Positions 42,602-51,437 are shown, numbered from the stretch's first letter. The stretch is 64,000 bases of DNA from Cloacibacillus sp. An23 (GCF_002159945.1 NZ_NFJQ01000003.1:1-64000); one strand, 5' to 3'. Notes: generated from the sequence alone by a model not told the origin. Numbers and translations: made by a program.

Positions 42602-43447
42602 ATGAGCGACAAAATCAACTTTGCGGCCGAGTTTAATAAATCTAAAGAAGAACTGCTGGCTATGGACGAGGTCGAGTTCCGCGCCAGATTTAGAGAACGT
42701 TGTCATCATACATTAGAAATACAGTTATATTCGGCCGCATACCGTGGGAAACCTCTTAACCCCAAACAAACCAAAACGACAGAGCTTTTCATGGAAGTGT
42801 GGCAAGAGCGCGGAATGCCGGAGACACTGCCGGAATATGTGTTTGCGTCTAGGTTGTTGTCTTTTGCACAGAAATTGGTACGCGGTGAAACGCTTGACCT
42901 CTCGCCATATGAAGTTTCGCCGCTTTCGCCAAGCGAACTTTCCGGGTTTGAACGTACTGTGTACGAACGCCGTTCGGTACGGGAATGGAGCGCACGTAAA
43001 GTTCCTGACGATATTATCGAAAAGGTTTTGAAAGCCGGTCTTTGGGCGGCACATGCTTGTAATCTTCAGTCCATTCGGTATCTGGTAATGCGTGAAGAAC
43101 ATTGTCCCGGTTTGTTTAGAGGCAGTGATATCCCAGGCGGTCCGCTGCACGTTGTAGTGCTGCAGGATATGCGAGTCTATAAAGCCAATCCGGTGATGCC
43201 GGAGAGCAATCAATTATTGGACGCCGGCGCCGCCGGACAGAATTTGGTGTTGGCGGCTCATGCGTATGGGCTCGGCGCTTGCTGGCTGACCTTTACAAGC
43301 GAAGAAATGAAACAGAGAATTCGTGACTATGTCAACTTGCCCGAATATATGCGCATGACGACTTATGTAGATATGGGCTATCCGGATCAGTCTCCATATC
43401 CGCCGCAGCGAATCTCTGTAGATGAAGCGGTGTACTATTGGAAGTAA
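42602..43447 (+). CDS. Nitroreductase-family flavoprotein with N-terminal extension
   Basis: A 281-residue protein. The C-terminal 180 residues are a nitroreductase fold: YERRSVREWSARKVPDDIIEK, AGLWAAHACNLQSIRYLVMR and AAGQNLVLAAHAYGLGACWL. The N-terminal 100 residues are helical and not recognised. ATG at 42602 was chosen over one at 42596 because GGAG lies 8 bases upstream. Last gene of the AT-rich operon, 13 bases after the amidohydrolase. It would use FMN and NAD(P)H for a two-electron reduction of an unknown substrate. Confidence 0.85.
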   Translation: MSDKINFAAEFNKSKEELLAMDEVEFRARFRERCHHTLEIQLYSAAYRGKPLNPKQTKTTELFMEVWQERGMPETLPEYVFASRLLSFAQKLVRGETLDLSPYEVSPLSPSELSGFERTVYERRSVREWSARKVPDDIIEKVLKAGLWAAHACNLQSIRYLVMREEHCPGLFRGSDIPGGPLHVVVLQDMRVYKANPVMPESNQLLDAGAAGQNLVLAAHAYGLGACWLTFTSEEMKQRIRDYVNLPEYMRMTTYVDMGYPDQSPYPPQRISVDEAVYYWK

Positions 43448-43595
43448 AGCATAGCTGCGGTTTACGGCCGCGATATTCAAGATCTATGTCAAAATAGGGC
43501 TTAAATAAAATAAATGCATGTTTATATACCAAAGCCTTGTAGGTGTATGAATTGATAAAAGCAACATCTTTGCATAAACATATTTGATTTTAAGC

Positions 43596-43601
43596 TATAA
43601 T
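43596..43601 (+). promoter_or_regulatory. Possible -10 box of cyuA
   Basis: A perfect TATAAT lies 67 bases before the cyuA start, in AT-rich DNA. The only -35-like sequence (TTGCAT at 43570) is 20 bases away, so the assignment is weak. Confidence 0.35.
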
Positions 43602-43667
43602 CTGACTGTGTTGAACCATCGGCGGTAAACGCAGGACGAACCGAAAATCTGTCAAGGGGGAAAGATT

Positions 43668-44984
43668 ATGCCCACATTGAAGGAATTTTTGCGCAGCGAA
43701 GTAAAACCGGCGCTCGGATGTACCGAGCCGGGGGCTGTGGCGCTCGCGGTTGCGCGCGCTTGCGCCGAGCTTCCGGACAGGGAGAACGTCGCGGCGGTGC
43801 GCGTCACCGTCAGCGCGAATATTTATAAAAACGGGATGGCGGTCGGCATTCCCGGCGCTGGAGGAGCGCGCGGCAACGCGATAGCCGCGGCGCTCGGCGC
43901 GATATGCGGCGACTCTTCGCGCGGCCTCGAGGTGCTCGCGGGGACGGCGCCGGAGGATGTGGCGAAGGCTGAGGCGTGGGTGAAGGAGAAGCGCGCGACT
44001 ATCTACTGCGACCAGGACAGAGGCGGAGTCTACGTCCTCGCCTCGGTCTTTACGCCTGAACACAAGGCGATGTGCCTGATAGAGGGCAGCCATTCAAATA
44101 TAGTCAAGGTTACGGCCGACGGGGAGACTGTGTTTGAAAAGGAGCGCGTCTCCGGCTCTTCGTCGGGCTTCGCCGACGACGGTTTCCCGACGAAGTTCGC
44201 CGACGTGCTCAAGATGGCGGACGAGATGGACGCGGAGGATGAAGATTTCATCTGGGAGGGCGTCGAGATGAACGACCGCATAGCGGCCGCGGGCATCAAG
44301 CCGGCAGGCGGAGGCAGCCTCCAGAGCAGTAATTTCGCGCTCGTCCTGCGCGACGACGAAAAGGTCGGCGATTTCGTGCCGGTGTCGCTCGAGATACGCA
44401 CGACGGCTTCGGCGGCGGCCGAGGCGCGCATGTCGGGCGTGCAGCTTCCGGTCATGAGCAGCGCCGGCAGCGGCAACCACGGTATCACGGCTATAATCCC
44501 CATAGCGGTGCTGGGCCGCCGCACGGGCAAGAGCCGCACGGAGATAGCGAAGGCGATAGCCGTCAGCCACCTCGCGACGAGCTTCGTGAAGCGCAACCTC
44601 GGGCGTCTCTCGCCGGTCTGCGGCTGCTCCGTCGCGGCGGGCGCGGGCGCGGCGGCCGGCATGACCTATCTCATGGGCGGGAATTACGACCAGATATGCG
44701 CGGCTATGAGCCTGCTGCTTTCCGATATAGCGGGGATGCTCTGCGACGGAGCCAAGGAGAGCTGCGCGCTCAAGGTCGGCTCCGCGTCGTCGGAGGCCTA
44801 CTGCGCGATGGAGTGGGCGATGAGCGGGCAGCATCTGGCCGTACCGCAGGGTGTTTTCGGCGCGTCCATCGAGGAGACTGTGGCGAACGTGGGCCGCGTC
44901 TCGCGCGAGGGCATGAAGACGGTGGACCGCGTCATGATAGATATTCTCGACGAACGCCACAGGCCGAACGAGGAAAATTTTTAG
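43668..44984 (+). CDS. cyuA: L-cysteine desulfidase (CyuA/UPF0597 family)
   Basis: A 438-residue cytoplasmic enzyme that breaks L-cysteine into pyruvate, H2S and ammonia using an Fe-S cluster. The family cysteines are in KPALGCTEPGAVALA, RLSPVCGCSVAAGAG and GMLCDGAKESCALK. AGGGGGAAAG precedes the ATG. Codon use returns to the GC-rich type of the chromosome, so the boundary of the AT-rich block lies between the nitroreductase gene and this one. Position next to the ATC-hydrolase-family operon suggests it could use cysteine released there. Confidence 0.88.
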   Translation: MPTLKEFLRSEVKPALGCTEPGAVALAVARACAELPDRENVAAVRVTVSANIYKNGMAVGIPGAGGARGNAIAAALGAICGDSSRGLEVLAGTAPEDVAKAEAWVKEKRATIYCDQDRGGVYVLASVFTPEHKAMCLIEGSHSNIVKVTADGETVFEKERVSGSSSGFADDGFPTKFADVLKMADEMDAEDEDFIWEGVEMNDRIAAAGIKPAGGGSLQSSNFALVLRDDEKVGDFVPVSLEIRTTASAAAEARMSGVQLPVMSSAGSGNHGITAIIPIAVLGRRTGKSRTEIAKAIAVSHLATSFVKRNLGRLSPVCGCSVAAGAGAAAGMTYLMGGNYDQICAAMSLLLSDIAGMLCDGAKESCALKVGSASSEAYCAMEWAMSGQHLAVPQGVFGASIEETVANVGRVSREGMKTVDRVMIDILDERHRPNEENF

Positions 44985-45010
44985 ACGCCGGGCTTCGCCA
45001 GTAAATCTTC

Positions 45011-45046
45011 CCGCGCGGCGGAAGGCGTTCCCCGCGCGGTTTTTTA
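45011..45046 (+). terminator. Terminator of cyuA
   Basis: CCGCGCGG at 45011-45018 pairs with CCGCGCGG at 45032-45039, followed by TTTTTT. Confidence 0.8.
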
Positions 45047-45204
45047 TTGCCCGCAGCTTCCATGCCCGCGAGGCATTTTGTTTTATTAAAACGAAGTATT
45101 TGTCATAACCTTCCTTCAGGACTACATTTAACCGTGAAAATTACATGCGGCGGAGAGATTTTTTATCGCGCCGCCGTAAAAGGTCTTGGAAGGATGTGTC
45201 TGCT

Positions 45205-46062
45205 ATGACTGTTATAGAGAATAAAACTTTCGACGAGGAACGCGCGCTTTACGGCAGCAGGGACGTGACGGTGAAGAACTGCCGTTTCGACGGCCCGGCG
45301 GACGGCGAGAGCGCGCTCAAGGAAAGCTCCGGCGTGCGCGTCGAGGGCTGTTTCTGCAATCTGCGTTATCCGTTCTGGCACGACCGCGGCCTTACGATAC
45401 GCGGCTGCGAGCTGACGGAGCTCTGCCGCGCAGCAATATGGTATTCGGAGGACGTGGATATATCGGATACGAAGCTGCACGGTATCAAGGCGCTCCGCGA
45501 ATGCGGAAATGTGACCGTGCGCGGATGCGACATAGTCTCGCCGGAGTTCGGCTGGTCCGTGCGCGACGTCACGATGGAAAACTGCACGGCCGAGAGCGAA
45601 TACTTTATGATGCGCAGCCGAGACCTGCGCTTCACCGGAGTGACATTCAAAGGCAAATATTCGTTTCAGTACATTGAAAACGCCGTTTTCGAACGCTGCT
45701 CATTCGACACGAAAGACGCGTTCTGGCATTCGCGCGGCGTTGTGGTCAGAGACAGCGTAATTAAAGGCGAATACCTCGGCTGGTACTCTGAAGGGCTGAC
45801 GCTCGTAAACTGCAAAATCTCCGGGACGCAGCCCCTCTGCTACTGCAAAGGGCTGAAGCTGATAAACTGCGAGATGGAAAACGCCGGCCTCTGCTTTGAA
45901 AAATCCGAAGTCGAAGCCGTCGTCACAACGCCAGTGACAAGCGTCAAAAACCCGCGCTCCGGCGTGATAGCCGTCCCGGCCGTCGGCGAGATAATCATGG
46001 ACGACCCGGAGGCCCGCGGCGCGGTCGTCGCCGGCGGCGCTGTGAGCTGCGCGGCGCTGTGA
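45205..46062 (+). CDS. DUF3737-family right-handed beta-helix protein
   Basis: A 285-residue protein with repeated turns of the kind VTVKNCRFDG, VRVEGCFCNL, LTIRGCELTEL, VTVRGCDIVSP, AVFERCSFDT and LTLVNCKISG, each about 20 residues, which predicts a right-handed parallel beta-helix. This is the DUF3737 pattern, often annotated as hydrogenase or carbohydrate-related without proof. No signal peptide is seen. ATG at 45205 has GGAAGG about ten bases upstream. Function unknown. Confidence 0.78.
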   Translation: MTVIENKTFDEERALYGSRDVTVKNCRFDGPADGESALKESSGVRVEGCFCNLRYPFWHDRGLTIRGCELTELCRAAIWYSEDVDISDTKLHGIKALRECGNVTVRGCDIVSPEFGWSVRDVTMENCTAESEYFMMRSRDLRFTGVTFKGKYSFQYIENAVFERCSFDTKDAFWHSRGVVVRDSVIKGEYLGWYSEGLTLVNCKISGTQPLCYCKGLKLINCEMENAGLCFEKSEVEAVVTTPVTSVKNPRSGVIAVPAVGEIIMDDPEARGAVVAGGAVSCAAL

Positions 46063-46108
46063 TAAAGGCCCGGCTTTCCGCGGAAACGGCGCGCGTAAGA
46101 AGCAAATG

Positions 46109-46136
46109 GCGGCGTCCCCTACGGGACGCCGCTTTT
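46109..46136 (+). terminator. Terminator of the DUF3737 gene
   Basis: GCGGCGTCCC (46109-46118) pairs with GGGACGCCGC (46123-46132), followed by TTTTC. Confidence 0.8.
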
Positions 46137-46167
46137 CGTATGGAGAAACCGCCGGCTTGCACGCGGC

Positions 46168-46197
46168 TTCACATAATAACGGGACCGTTGATATAAT
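46168..46197 (+). promoter_or_regulatory. Candidate promoter of the XRE regulator
   Basis: TTCACA (46168-46173), an 18-base spacer and TATAAT (46192-46197). It would give a leader of about 160 bases. Confidence 0.5.
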
Positions 46198-46361
46198 ATT
46201 TTCGGTAAGCACATGCGCAACATTATGCCGAAGCATGATTCTATGCGGATATGGCAAAAGAGCTTCGGTATACAGCTTAAAAAACACAAGCCGGCGTGAG
46301 GACGCGCCTTTTGCGGCGCACCCGCGCGGGCCGGCGGGCCACAGCGGAAAGGCGGGAGGCA

Positions 46362-47075
46362 ATGACTCAGGTAAGCGAAGCTCTCGGACAGAAAATCAGA
46401 GAGATAAGGAAGAACAGGCGCTGCACGCTCGAGGAGCTGGGGCGGGCCGTACATAAGAGCAAGGCGACGCTCTCCAAGTACGAGACGGGGGACATAGTCA
46501 TAGACGTGGAGACTCTATGCGAGATAGCGCGCGCGCTGCGCGTGTCTGTGTTCAGCCTTATGAATCTGCCGGTCGGGGAAAGCCGCGCCGAGCCGCCGGA
46601 GGCCGCGGCGCCCGGCGGCCTGTTCGCCTCGCCGCTGGTCTATCTCTATTATTACGGAGGCGAAGAGAAGGCCGTCCACAGGAGCGTCATCGAGCGCTGC
46701 GAGGACGGCGGCGCGAAGCTTTACCACGAGGTCGCCTCCTTCGAGGATTACTGCCTCTGCTCGAAAGTCTACAAAGGCACGGTGCAGGAGTATTCGTTCT
46801 ACACGCGTCTCCCTTTCGAGAACGAATTCTGCCGTCTCGACAGAATAACGATGATCTTCCCGTCGATGCTCAACGGTCAGAATTTCCTGCTCGGGCATCT
46901 GCTCATGATGAACCTTTCCAATCAGCCGGTCGGGGTGAAGGCGCTTGCGGCGAACCACGTCATGGCGGAGGACAGGCGTTTCCGCTCCATGCTGCAGGTA
47001 TCGCGCGAGGAGCTGCGCCGCGTCCGCCGTACGAACTACTTCACTATAGACAGGGTCTCCGAGGCGGAGGCGTAG
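46362..47075 (+). CDS. XRE-family regulator with C-terminal sensor region
   Basis: A 237-residue protein. The HTH is LGQKIREIRKNRRCTLEELGRAVHKSKATLSKYETG, followed by ETLCEIARALRVSVFSLMNLP. The remaining 160 residues are not recognised; they contain YYYGGEEKAVHRSVIERCEDG and several cysteines (DYCLCSKVY), and may bind a ligand. Related two-part XRE proteins are common beside transport or membrane genes. ATG at 46362 is near GGGAGG with a short spacer. Confidence 0.8.
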   Translation: MTQVSEALGQKIREIRKNRRCTLEELGRAVHKSKATLSKYETGDIVIDVETLCEIARALRVSVFSLMNLPVGESRAEPPEAAAPGGLFASPLVYLYYYGGEEKAVHRSVIERCEDGGAKLYHEVASFEDYCLCSKVYKGTVQEYSFYTRLPFENEFCRLDRITMIFPSMLNGQNFLLGHLLMMNLSNQPVGVKALAANHVMAEDRRFRSMLQVSREELRRVRRTNYFTIDRVSEAEA

Positions 47076-47096
47076 CGCTCCTCCTCCGCCACGTAC

Positions 47097-47134
47097 AGCC
47101 GCCGCACGCCGCCGCGCGTGACGGCGGCTTTTTT
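47097..47134 (+). terminator. Terminator of the XRE gene
   Basis: AGCCGCCG (47097-47104) pairs with CGGCGGCT (47122-47129), followed by TTTTTT. The loop has its own GC palindromes. Confidence 0.7.
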
Positions 47135-47474
47135 ATCGCGCGCCGCCGCGACAAGTTTCCGTGCCCGATGAAGCGCGGAACGGCCGCGCGTTTTATATAA
47201 ATAGACCTTTTCGTGCCGCCGCGCCTCCGCTCGCGTGCAAGCGCGCATAAAAATCGCGCATACGGCGATTTTGTATATTGTTAAGAAACAAATCGCCCGT
47301 CCGTTTTATTTATATGAAAATTATCCAATTTGCTGCAAAGCCGCGCCGCGTCTATATTTCTCAACAGCTTCGCCGCAAAGGGAAAGCCGCGGCGCCGCGG
47401 CGGAGCGGGAAGAACCGCGCGTCCCGGCGCGCCTCGCCGCCGGAAGCTGGACCGGGGCGCGAAGGGGGGATGTT
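47135..47474. other. Upstream region of the autotransporter operon
   Basis: About 340 bases without a gene. AAAATCG/CGATTTT around 47250-47273 forms a hairpin and an AT-rich stretch (47270-47340) may hold the promoter. Nothing further is supported. Confidence 0.4.
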
Positions 47475-47948
47475 ATGGCGGAACCAGGAATAAGACGCGG
47501 CCTCCTATTGTGGACGGCCGTCTGCCTTATGTTCGCCGCTTCGGCTGCGTCGGGCGAGGTTGCGGTGGCGGATGTGGCGCGGGTGATAGAGTCGAGCCGC
47601 CCCGGCATAGCCGGGCGGGCTGTCCTCGACGAGCTGAGGGGCCGGCTTGCGGACGAGCTTGTGCGTTACGCGGAAAAGCTCGGCGAAACGCCCGAAGCCG
47701 AGGCGGAGCTGTCGCGCAGATACGCCGAGGCGCAGGCGGCATACAGCGCCGAAGTGCGGCGGATTTCGGAGATACTGACGGACGTTCTGCGCGGCGCCGC
47801 GCAGAAATGGCTGAAGAACAACAAGCGCGGCGTCACGGTAATCATACCTGCGGACTCGGCGCTGGCCGCTTCGGGCGGCGCGGACGTCAGCGACGAGCTT
47901 CTGCGGCAGATGGACAAAATAATGGTGGATTTCACGCAAAAGCGATGA
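47475..47948 (+). CDS. OmpH/Skp-like periplasmic protein
   Basis: A 157-residue protein. It begins with a signal peptide (GLLLWTAVCLMFAASAASG), then VAVADVARVIESSRPGIAGRAVLDELRGRLADELVRYAEKLG, the Skp/OmpH pattern with a long helical arm. Skp-like chaperones hold unfolded outer-membrane proteins in the periplasm. It lies 22 bases before a YadA-type autotransporter gene, which suggests a dedicated chaperone. ATG at 47475 follows GGGGGG by 5 bases. Confidence 0.78.
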   Translation: MAEPGIRRGLLLWTAVCLMFAASAASGEVAVADVARVIESSRPGIAGRAVLDELRGRLADELVRYAEKLGETPEAEAELSRRYAEAQAAYSAEVRRISEILTDVLRGAAQKWLKNNKRGVTVIIPADSALAASGGADVSDELLRQMDKIMVDFTQKR

Positions 47949-47970
47949 CGACAAACGACAGGAGTGATAT

Positions 47971-49548
47971 ATGATGTGCGGAGATGATAAGAAAAACGGC
48001 CCGCCAGTGCCGGAGGCCGGGGAAGTGCGGCTTTCTTACGTGCTTTTCCTGGCCATACTGATACTGATGCTCGTCCTCTGCGCCCTGCTTATGGGCTCGG
48101 CGGAAGCGAGCGGCGCGGAACGCGGGCAGACGGCGGGGCCCGGTTCGCCGGTCAAGGTGATAGTGGGTCGGGGGCCTTTCTCCATCACGGTCACGGATGA
48201 TAACAAGGTCACGGCCGCTGGCGCTGCAAATACCAGCGTAGATAATGCCAGCAACAACGCCGGCGATATAAAAAGCGCCGCCGCGCCAGGCGCAGATCGC
48301 GGCTCCCTCTCGGTCGAATACGACGACGATGAGAAATATTCGGTCACGCTGGGCAAAAAACGATCGAACGGCACGGTGGGTCAACCGGTCCGCCTGAAGA
48401 ACGTCAAAAGAGGCGTCTCTGCGCTGGACGCCGTGAACTACTCGCAGCTTGAAGGGGTCGGGACGGCGCTCTCAAACAGAATCGCGAGGGCGATGCTGCG
48501 CTCCGTGAACTACGACGACAAGGATAAGAGGGATTCCGTGACCTTAGGGGACGGCAGCGTTCCCGTCAAACTCCGCAACGTCGCCGGCGGCGAAGTCAAG
48601 CAAGGCGGGCTCGAGGCCGTGAACGGCGGCCAGCTCTGGAAACTAGGCGAATCGGTCGGGAAGGCGCTCGGCGGCTTCTTTAGTACGAGCAATTACGTAG
48701 ACGGGGTCGCCTTCGGAGGCTTCGACATAAACGGAGAGAAATTCGCTAGCGTTGAGGAAGCCCTTCAAAAAATCGCCTCTTCCCCCGCTCCAGCCCCCTC
48801 TTCGGAGCCGAAGAAAAGCGAATGGACGCTTTCCGTCAACGGCGAAGAGACTAAAATAACCGACGGAAGCCGCATCGCGATAGCCGAAGGCTCCAACATA
48901 AATATAAGCAAAGACGGCAAAAGCGGCGAATACCGCATAAACGTCAGCGACGCGCCGTCCTTCGGAAGCCTCCGCGCCGGCGGCGTGCGCATAGACGGAA
49001 ACGGCATAGAGATGGGCGGCAGGCGCGTGACAGGCCTCGCGGACGGGCGGATCGTCCGCGGCGGAAGCGACGCCGTGACGGGCGGACAGCTGTGGGAAAC
49101 ATATCGCAGAATAGACGAAATAGACAAGCGCGCGAAAATGATAGGCGCGCACGCGGCGGCCCTCTCCGCGCTCCACCCCGTGCCCTACGACCCGTACGCT
49201 CCGACGACCCTCAGCGCCGGCATAGGCGCGTACCGCGGCGAATACTCGGCGGCCGTCGGCGCGTTCCACTACGTCCGCGAAAACCTGCTCGTCAACGCCG
49301 GCCTCTCGCTCAACAGCGGCGGAGACCTCATGGCCCGCGCCGGCGTAAGCGTAGCCGTGGGCCGCGGCGGGACGCGCGTACAGCCGCCCTCCGCGGACGC
49401 TGAAAGCATGCGGCGTGAGCTCGCCGAGCTGAAACGCGCCGTCGCGCAGCTTAAAAAGGAAAACGAACGCGGCAAACAAAAAATACGCAGACTGGAAAAA
49501 CTGGAAAAGACATCGGACGCGCGGCAAACGACGCGCCGGGACGGCTGA
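47971..49548 (+). CDS. Trimeric autotransporter adhesin (YadA-like)
   Basis: A 525-residue surface protein. A 40-residue N-terminal cytoplasmic and hydrophobic stretch (VLFLAILILMLVLCALLMGSAEA) serves as signal or anchor. Neck/YadA-head-type motifs VSALDAVNYSQLEGV, GGLEAVNGGQLWKLGE and GGSDAVTGGQLWETYR are visible, followed by the four-strand YadA anchor (TTLSAGIGAYRGEYSAAVGA to LMARAGVSVAVG). Unlike the classic architecture the protein continues about 65 residues with MRRELAELKRAVAQLKKE, a clear coiled coil, after the barrel. It is likely trimeric and outer-membrane bound. Confidence 0.85.
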   Translation: MMCGDDKKNGPPVPEAGEVRLSYVLFLAILILMLVLCALLMGSAEASGAERGQTAGPGSPVKVIVGRGPFSITVTDDNKVTAAGAANTSVDNASNNAGDIKSAAAPGADRGSLSVEYDDDEKYSVTLGKKRSNGTVGQPVRLKNVKRGVSALDAVNYSQLEGVGTALSNRIARAMLRSVNYDDKDKRDSVTLGDGSVPVKLRNVAGGEVKQGGLEAVNGGQLWKLGESVGKALGGFFSTSNYVDGVAFGGFDINGEKFASVEEALQKIASSPAPAPSSEPKKSEWTLSVNGEETKITDGSRIAIAEGSNINISKDGKSGEYRINVSDAPSFGSLRAGGVRIDGNGIEMGGRRVTGLADGRIVRGGSDAVTGGQLWETYRRIDEIDKRAKMIGAHAAALSALHPVPYDPYAPTTLSAGIGAYRGEYSAAVGAFHYVRENLLVNAGLSLNSGGDLMARAGVSVAVGRGGTRVQPPSADAESMRRELAELKRAVAQLKKENERGKQKIRRLEKLEKTSDARQTTRRDG

Positions 49549-49585
49549 CCTTCCTTCCTCCTTGCAGCGCTCCCTCCCGTGTGAC

Positions 49586-49610
49586 GGGCGGCCTTCGGGC
49601 CGCCCTTTTT
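49586..49610 (+). terminator. Terminator of the autotransporter gene
   Basis: GGGCGGCC, a TTCG loop and GGCCGCCC, followed by TTTTT. Confidence 0.88.
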
Positions 49611-49723
49611 ACCTTACGCCCGCGGCGGGGCGGCGCTATTTAGTGTATAATTCGGAGAAGGAGGCCGAAGGGCGAAGCTCCCGGCCCCGCTTGAAAACCG
49701 GAAGAAAGGGAAGTGTCATAAAA

Positions 49724-50173
49724 ATGAAACGCAACATTAAAAACGCCGCCGCAGCGCTCGCGATATGCGCCGTCTTCGCGATGGCCGCGCCCTCTGCGCG
49801 CGCACTCGACTTCGGAGACATACTCAAAAAAGGCGCGATAGGCGTAGCCGGAGGCTGGCTCGTCACCGCCATATCGCCGCAGATGAACGACTTCATCAAC
49901 ACAATAACCTTCAACAAAGGCGTCGCCTACGACGGATTCACCAAAGTCGTCCCAATAGTATCCATAGGAGACGGCGCGCGCATCGGCGCGGCGCAGGTCG
50001 GCGCCAACACGCAGGACGCGATAGACCGCACGCAGGCCGTCGCGCAGCTCGAAGGCGAATTCAGCAGCGTCCGCGCCACCGCCCTCATCCCCATAGACTC
50101 GCTCAACCCGCTCAAACAATTCCGCCGCGTCAAAGGCGTCGGCGTAACAGCGATAATCAACGTCAAGCTGTAG
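49724..50173 (+). CDS. Small exported protein of unknown function
   Basis: A 149-residue protein not recognised. It has a clear signal peptide (MKRNIKNAAAALAICAVFAM, then APSARA before the likely cleavage) and a mature part with a glycine-rich hydrophobic patch (KKGAIGVAGGWLVTAI), polar middle (QDAIDRTQAVAQLEGEFSS) and beta-like end (GVGVTAIINVKL). It lies after the adhesin terminator and 10 bases before ilvA. An envelope location is likely; the role is unknown. Confidence 0.7.
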   Translation: MKRNIKNAAAALAICAVFAMAAPSARALDFGDILKKGAIGVAGGWLVTAISPQMNDFINTITFNKGVAYDGFTKVVPIVSIGDGARIGAAQVGANTQDAIDRTQAVAQLEGEFSSVRATALIPIDSLNPLKQFRRVKGVGVTAIINVKL

Positions 50174-50183
50174 GTGGGATAAA

Positions 50184-51437
50184 ATGTCCGACTACCGCCC
50201 GCAGCTACACGACATACAGAAAGCCAAGCAGCGCATCAGCGGCGTTGTGGTAAACACGCCGCTCACCCTCAACGTCCCGCTCTCCGAGCGCTACGGGGCC
50301 AATATCTGGCTCAAGCGCGAAGACATGCAGATAGTGCGCTCCTACAAAATACGCGGCGCGTACAACAAAATAGCGGGCCTCTCGCCCGAAGAGCTCGCGC
50401 GCGGCGTCGTCTGCGCGTCGGCGGGCAACCACGCGCAGGGCGTCGCTCTCGCATGCAGCAAACTCGGCATCATCGGCACGATATTCATGCCGAAACCCAC
50501 GCCGAACCAGAAAATACATCAGGTCAAAATGTTCGGCAAGGACAACGTCAATATAGTCCTCACGGGCGACACCTACGACGACTCATGCGCCGAGGCGCTC
50601 GCCTGGTGCCGCGAGCACGACGGGACCTTCATCCACCCGTTCAACGACCCTCAGATAATCGAAGGCCAGGCGACCCTCGGCCTCGACATCCTCAGCGAAG
50701 CCTGCTGCGACTTCCACTACATCCTGCTGCCCATCGGAGGCGGCGGCCTCATGTCCGGCGTCGGCAGCGTATTCAAAAACCTCAGCCCCGACACGTGCGT
50801 CGTCGGCGTCGAAGCCGCGGGAGCCGCCTCGATGCGCGCCGCCTTCGACAAAGGCGAGCCCGTCGCGCTGCCGCAGATAGACAACTTCGCCGACGGCATA
50901 GCCGTGCGCAAAGTCGGCGACATAACATACGACATCTGCCGCGAAGTCGTGGACAAACTCGTAGCCGTCCCAGAAGGCCAGATATGCACCACCATACTGC
51001 GCCTCTACAACGAAAGCGCCATAGTCGTCGAGCCGGCCGGCGCCGTCTCCGTCTCGGCGCTCGAAAACATAAAGGACGAAATACGCGGCAAAAACGTCGT
51101 CTGCGTCATAAGCGGCAGCAACAACGACATAACGCGCATGGAAGAGATAAAAGAGCGCTCGCAGCTCCACGAGGGACTCCAGCACTACTTCATAGTCCGC
51201 TTCCCCCAGCGCGCCGGAGCCCTGCGCGAATTCCTGGAGCACGTACTCGGCCCGGACGACGACATCACATTCTTCGAATATTCTAAGAAAAACTCGCGCG
51301 AACGCGGCCCAGCCGTAGTCGGCATCGAACTCCAGCGCGCCGAAGACTACGCCCCGCTCGTCAAGCGCATGAACGAACGCAACATAGTCTACGAATACCT
51401 CAACGACAAACCGGACCTGTTCCAGTTCCTGGTGTAA
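50184..51437 (+). CDS. ilvA: Threonine ammonia-lyase
   Basis: A 417-residue PLP enzyme that turns threonine into 2-oxobutanoate and ammonia. The Schiff-base lysine is in VRSYKIRGAYNKIAG. ASAGNHAQGVALACSKLG is the phosphate-binding region, LPIGGGGLMSGVG the glycine-rich loop, and a single ACT-like domain (HYFIVRFPQRAGALREFLEH) ends the protein. It is the short biosynthetic/catabolic (TIGR01127-like) type. It lies 10 bases after the small exported protein gene and is followed by a long hairpin terminator. Confidence 0.92.
   Translation: MSDYRPQLHDIQKAKQRISGVVVNTPLTLNVPLSERYGANIWLKREDMQIVRSYKIRGAYNKIAGLSPEELARGVVCASAGNHAQGVALACSKLGIIGTIFMPKPTPNQKIHQVKMFGKDNVNIVLTGDTYDDSCAEALAWCREHDGTFIHPFNDPQIIEGQATLGLDILSEACCDFHYILLPIGGGGLMSGVGSVFKNLSPDTCVVGVEAAGAASMRAAFDKGEPVALPQIDNFADGIAVRKVGDITYDICREVVDKLVAVPEGQICTTILRLYNESAIVVEPAGAVSVSALENIKDEIRGKNVVCVISGSNNDITRMEEIKERSQLHEGLQHYFIVRFPQRAGALREFLEHVLGPDDDITFFEYSKKNSRERGPAVVGIELQRAEDYAPLVKRMNERNIVYEYLNDKPDLFQFLV

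Noticed and set aside
36417-43447. Prophage or integrative element explanation for the AT-rich block
   Set aside because: No integrase, att-like direct repeats or phage genes are seen. Transfer is still likely, but the vehicle is unknown.
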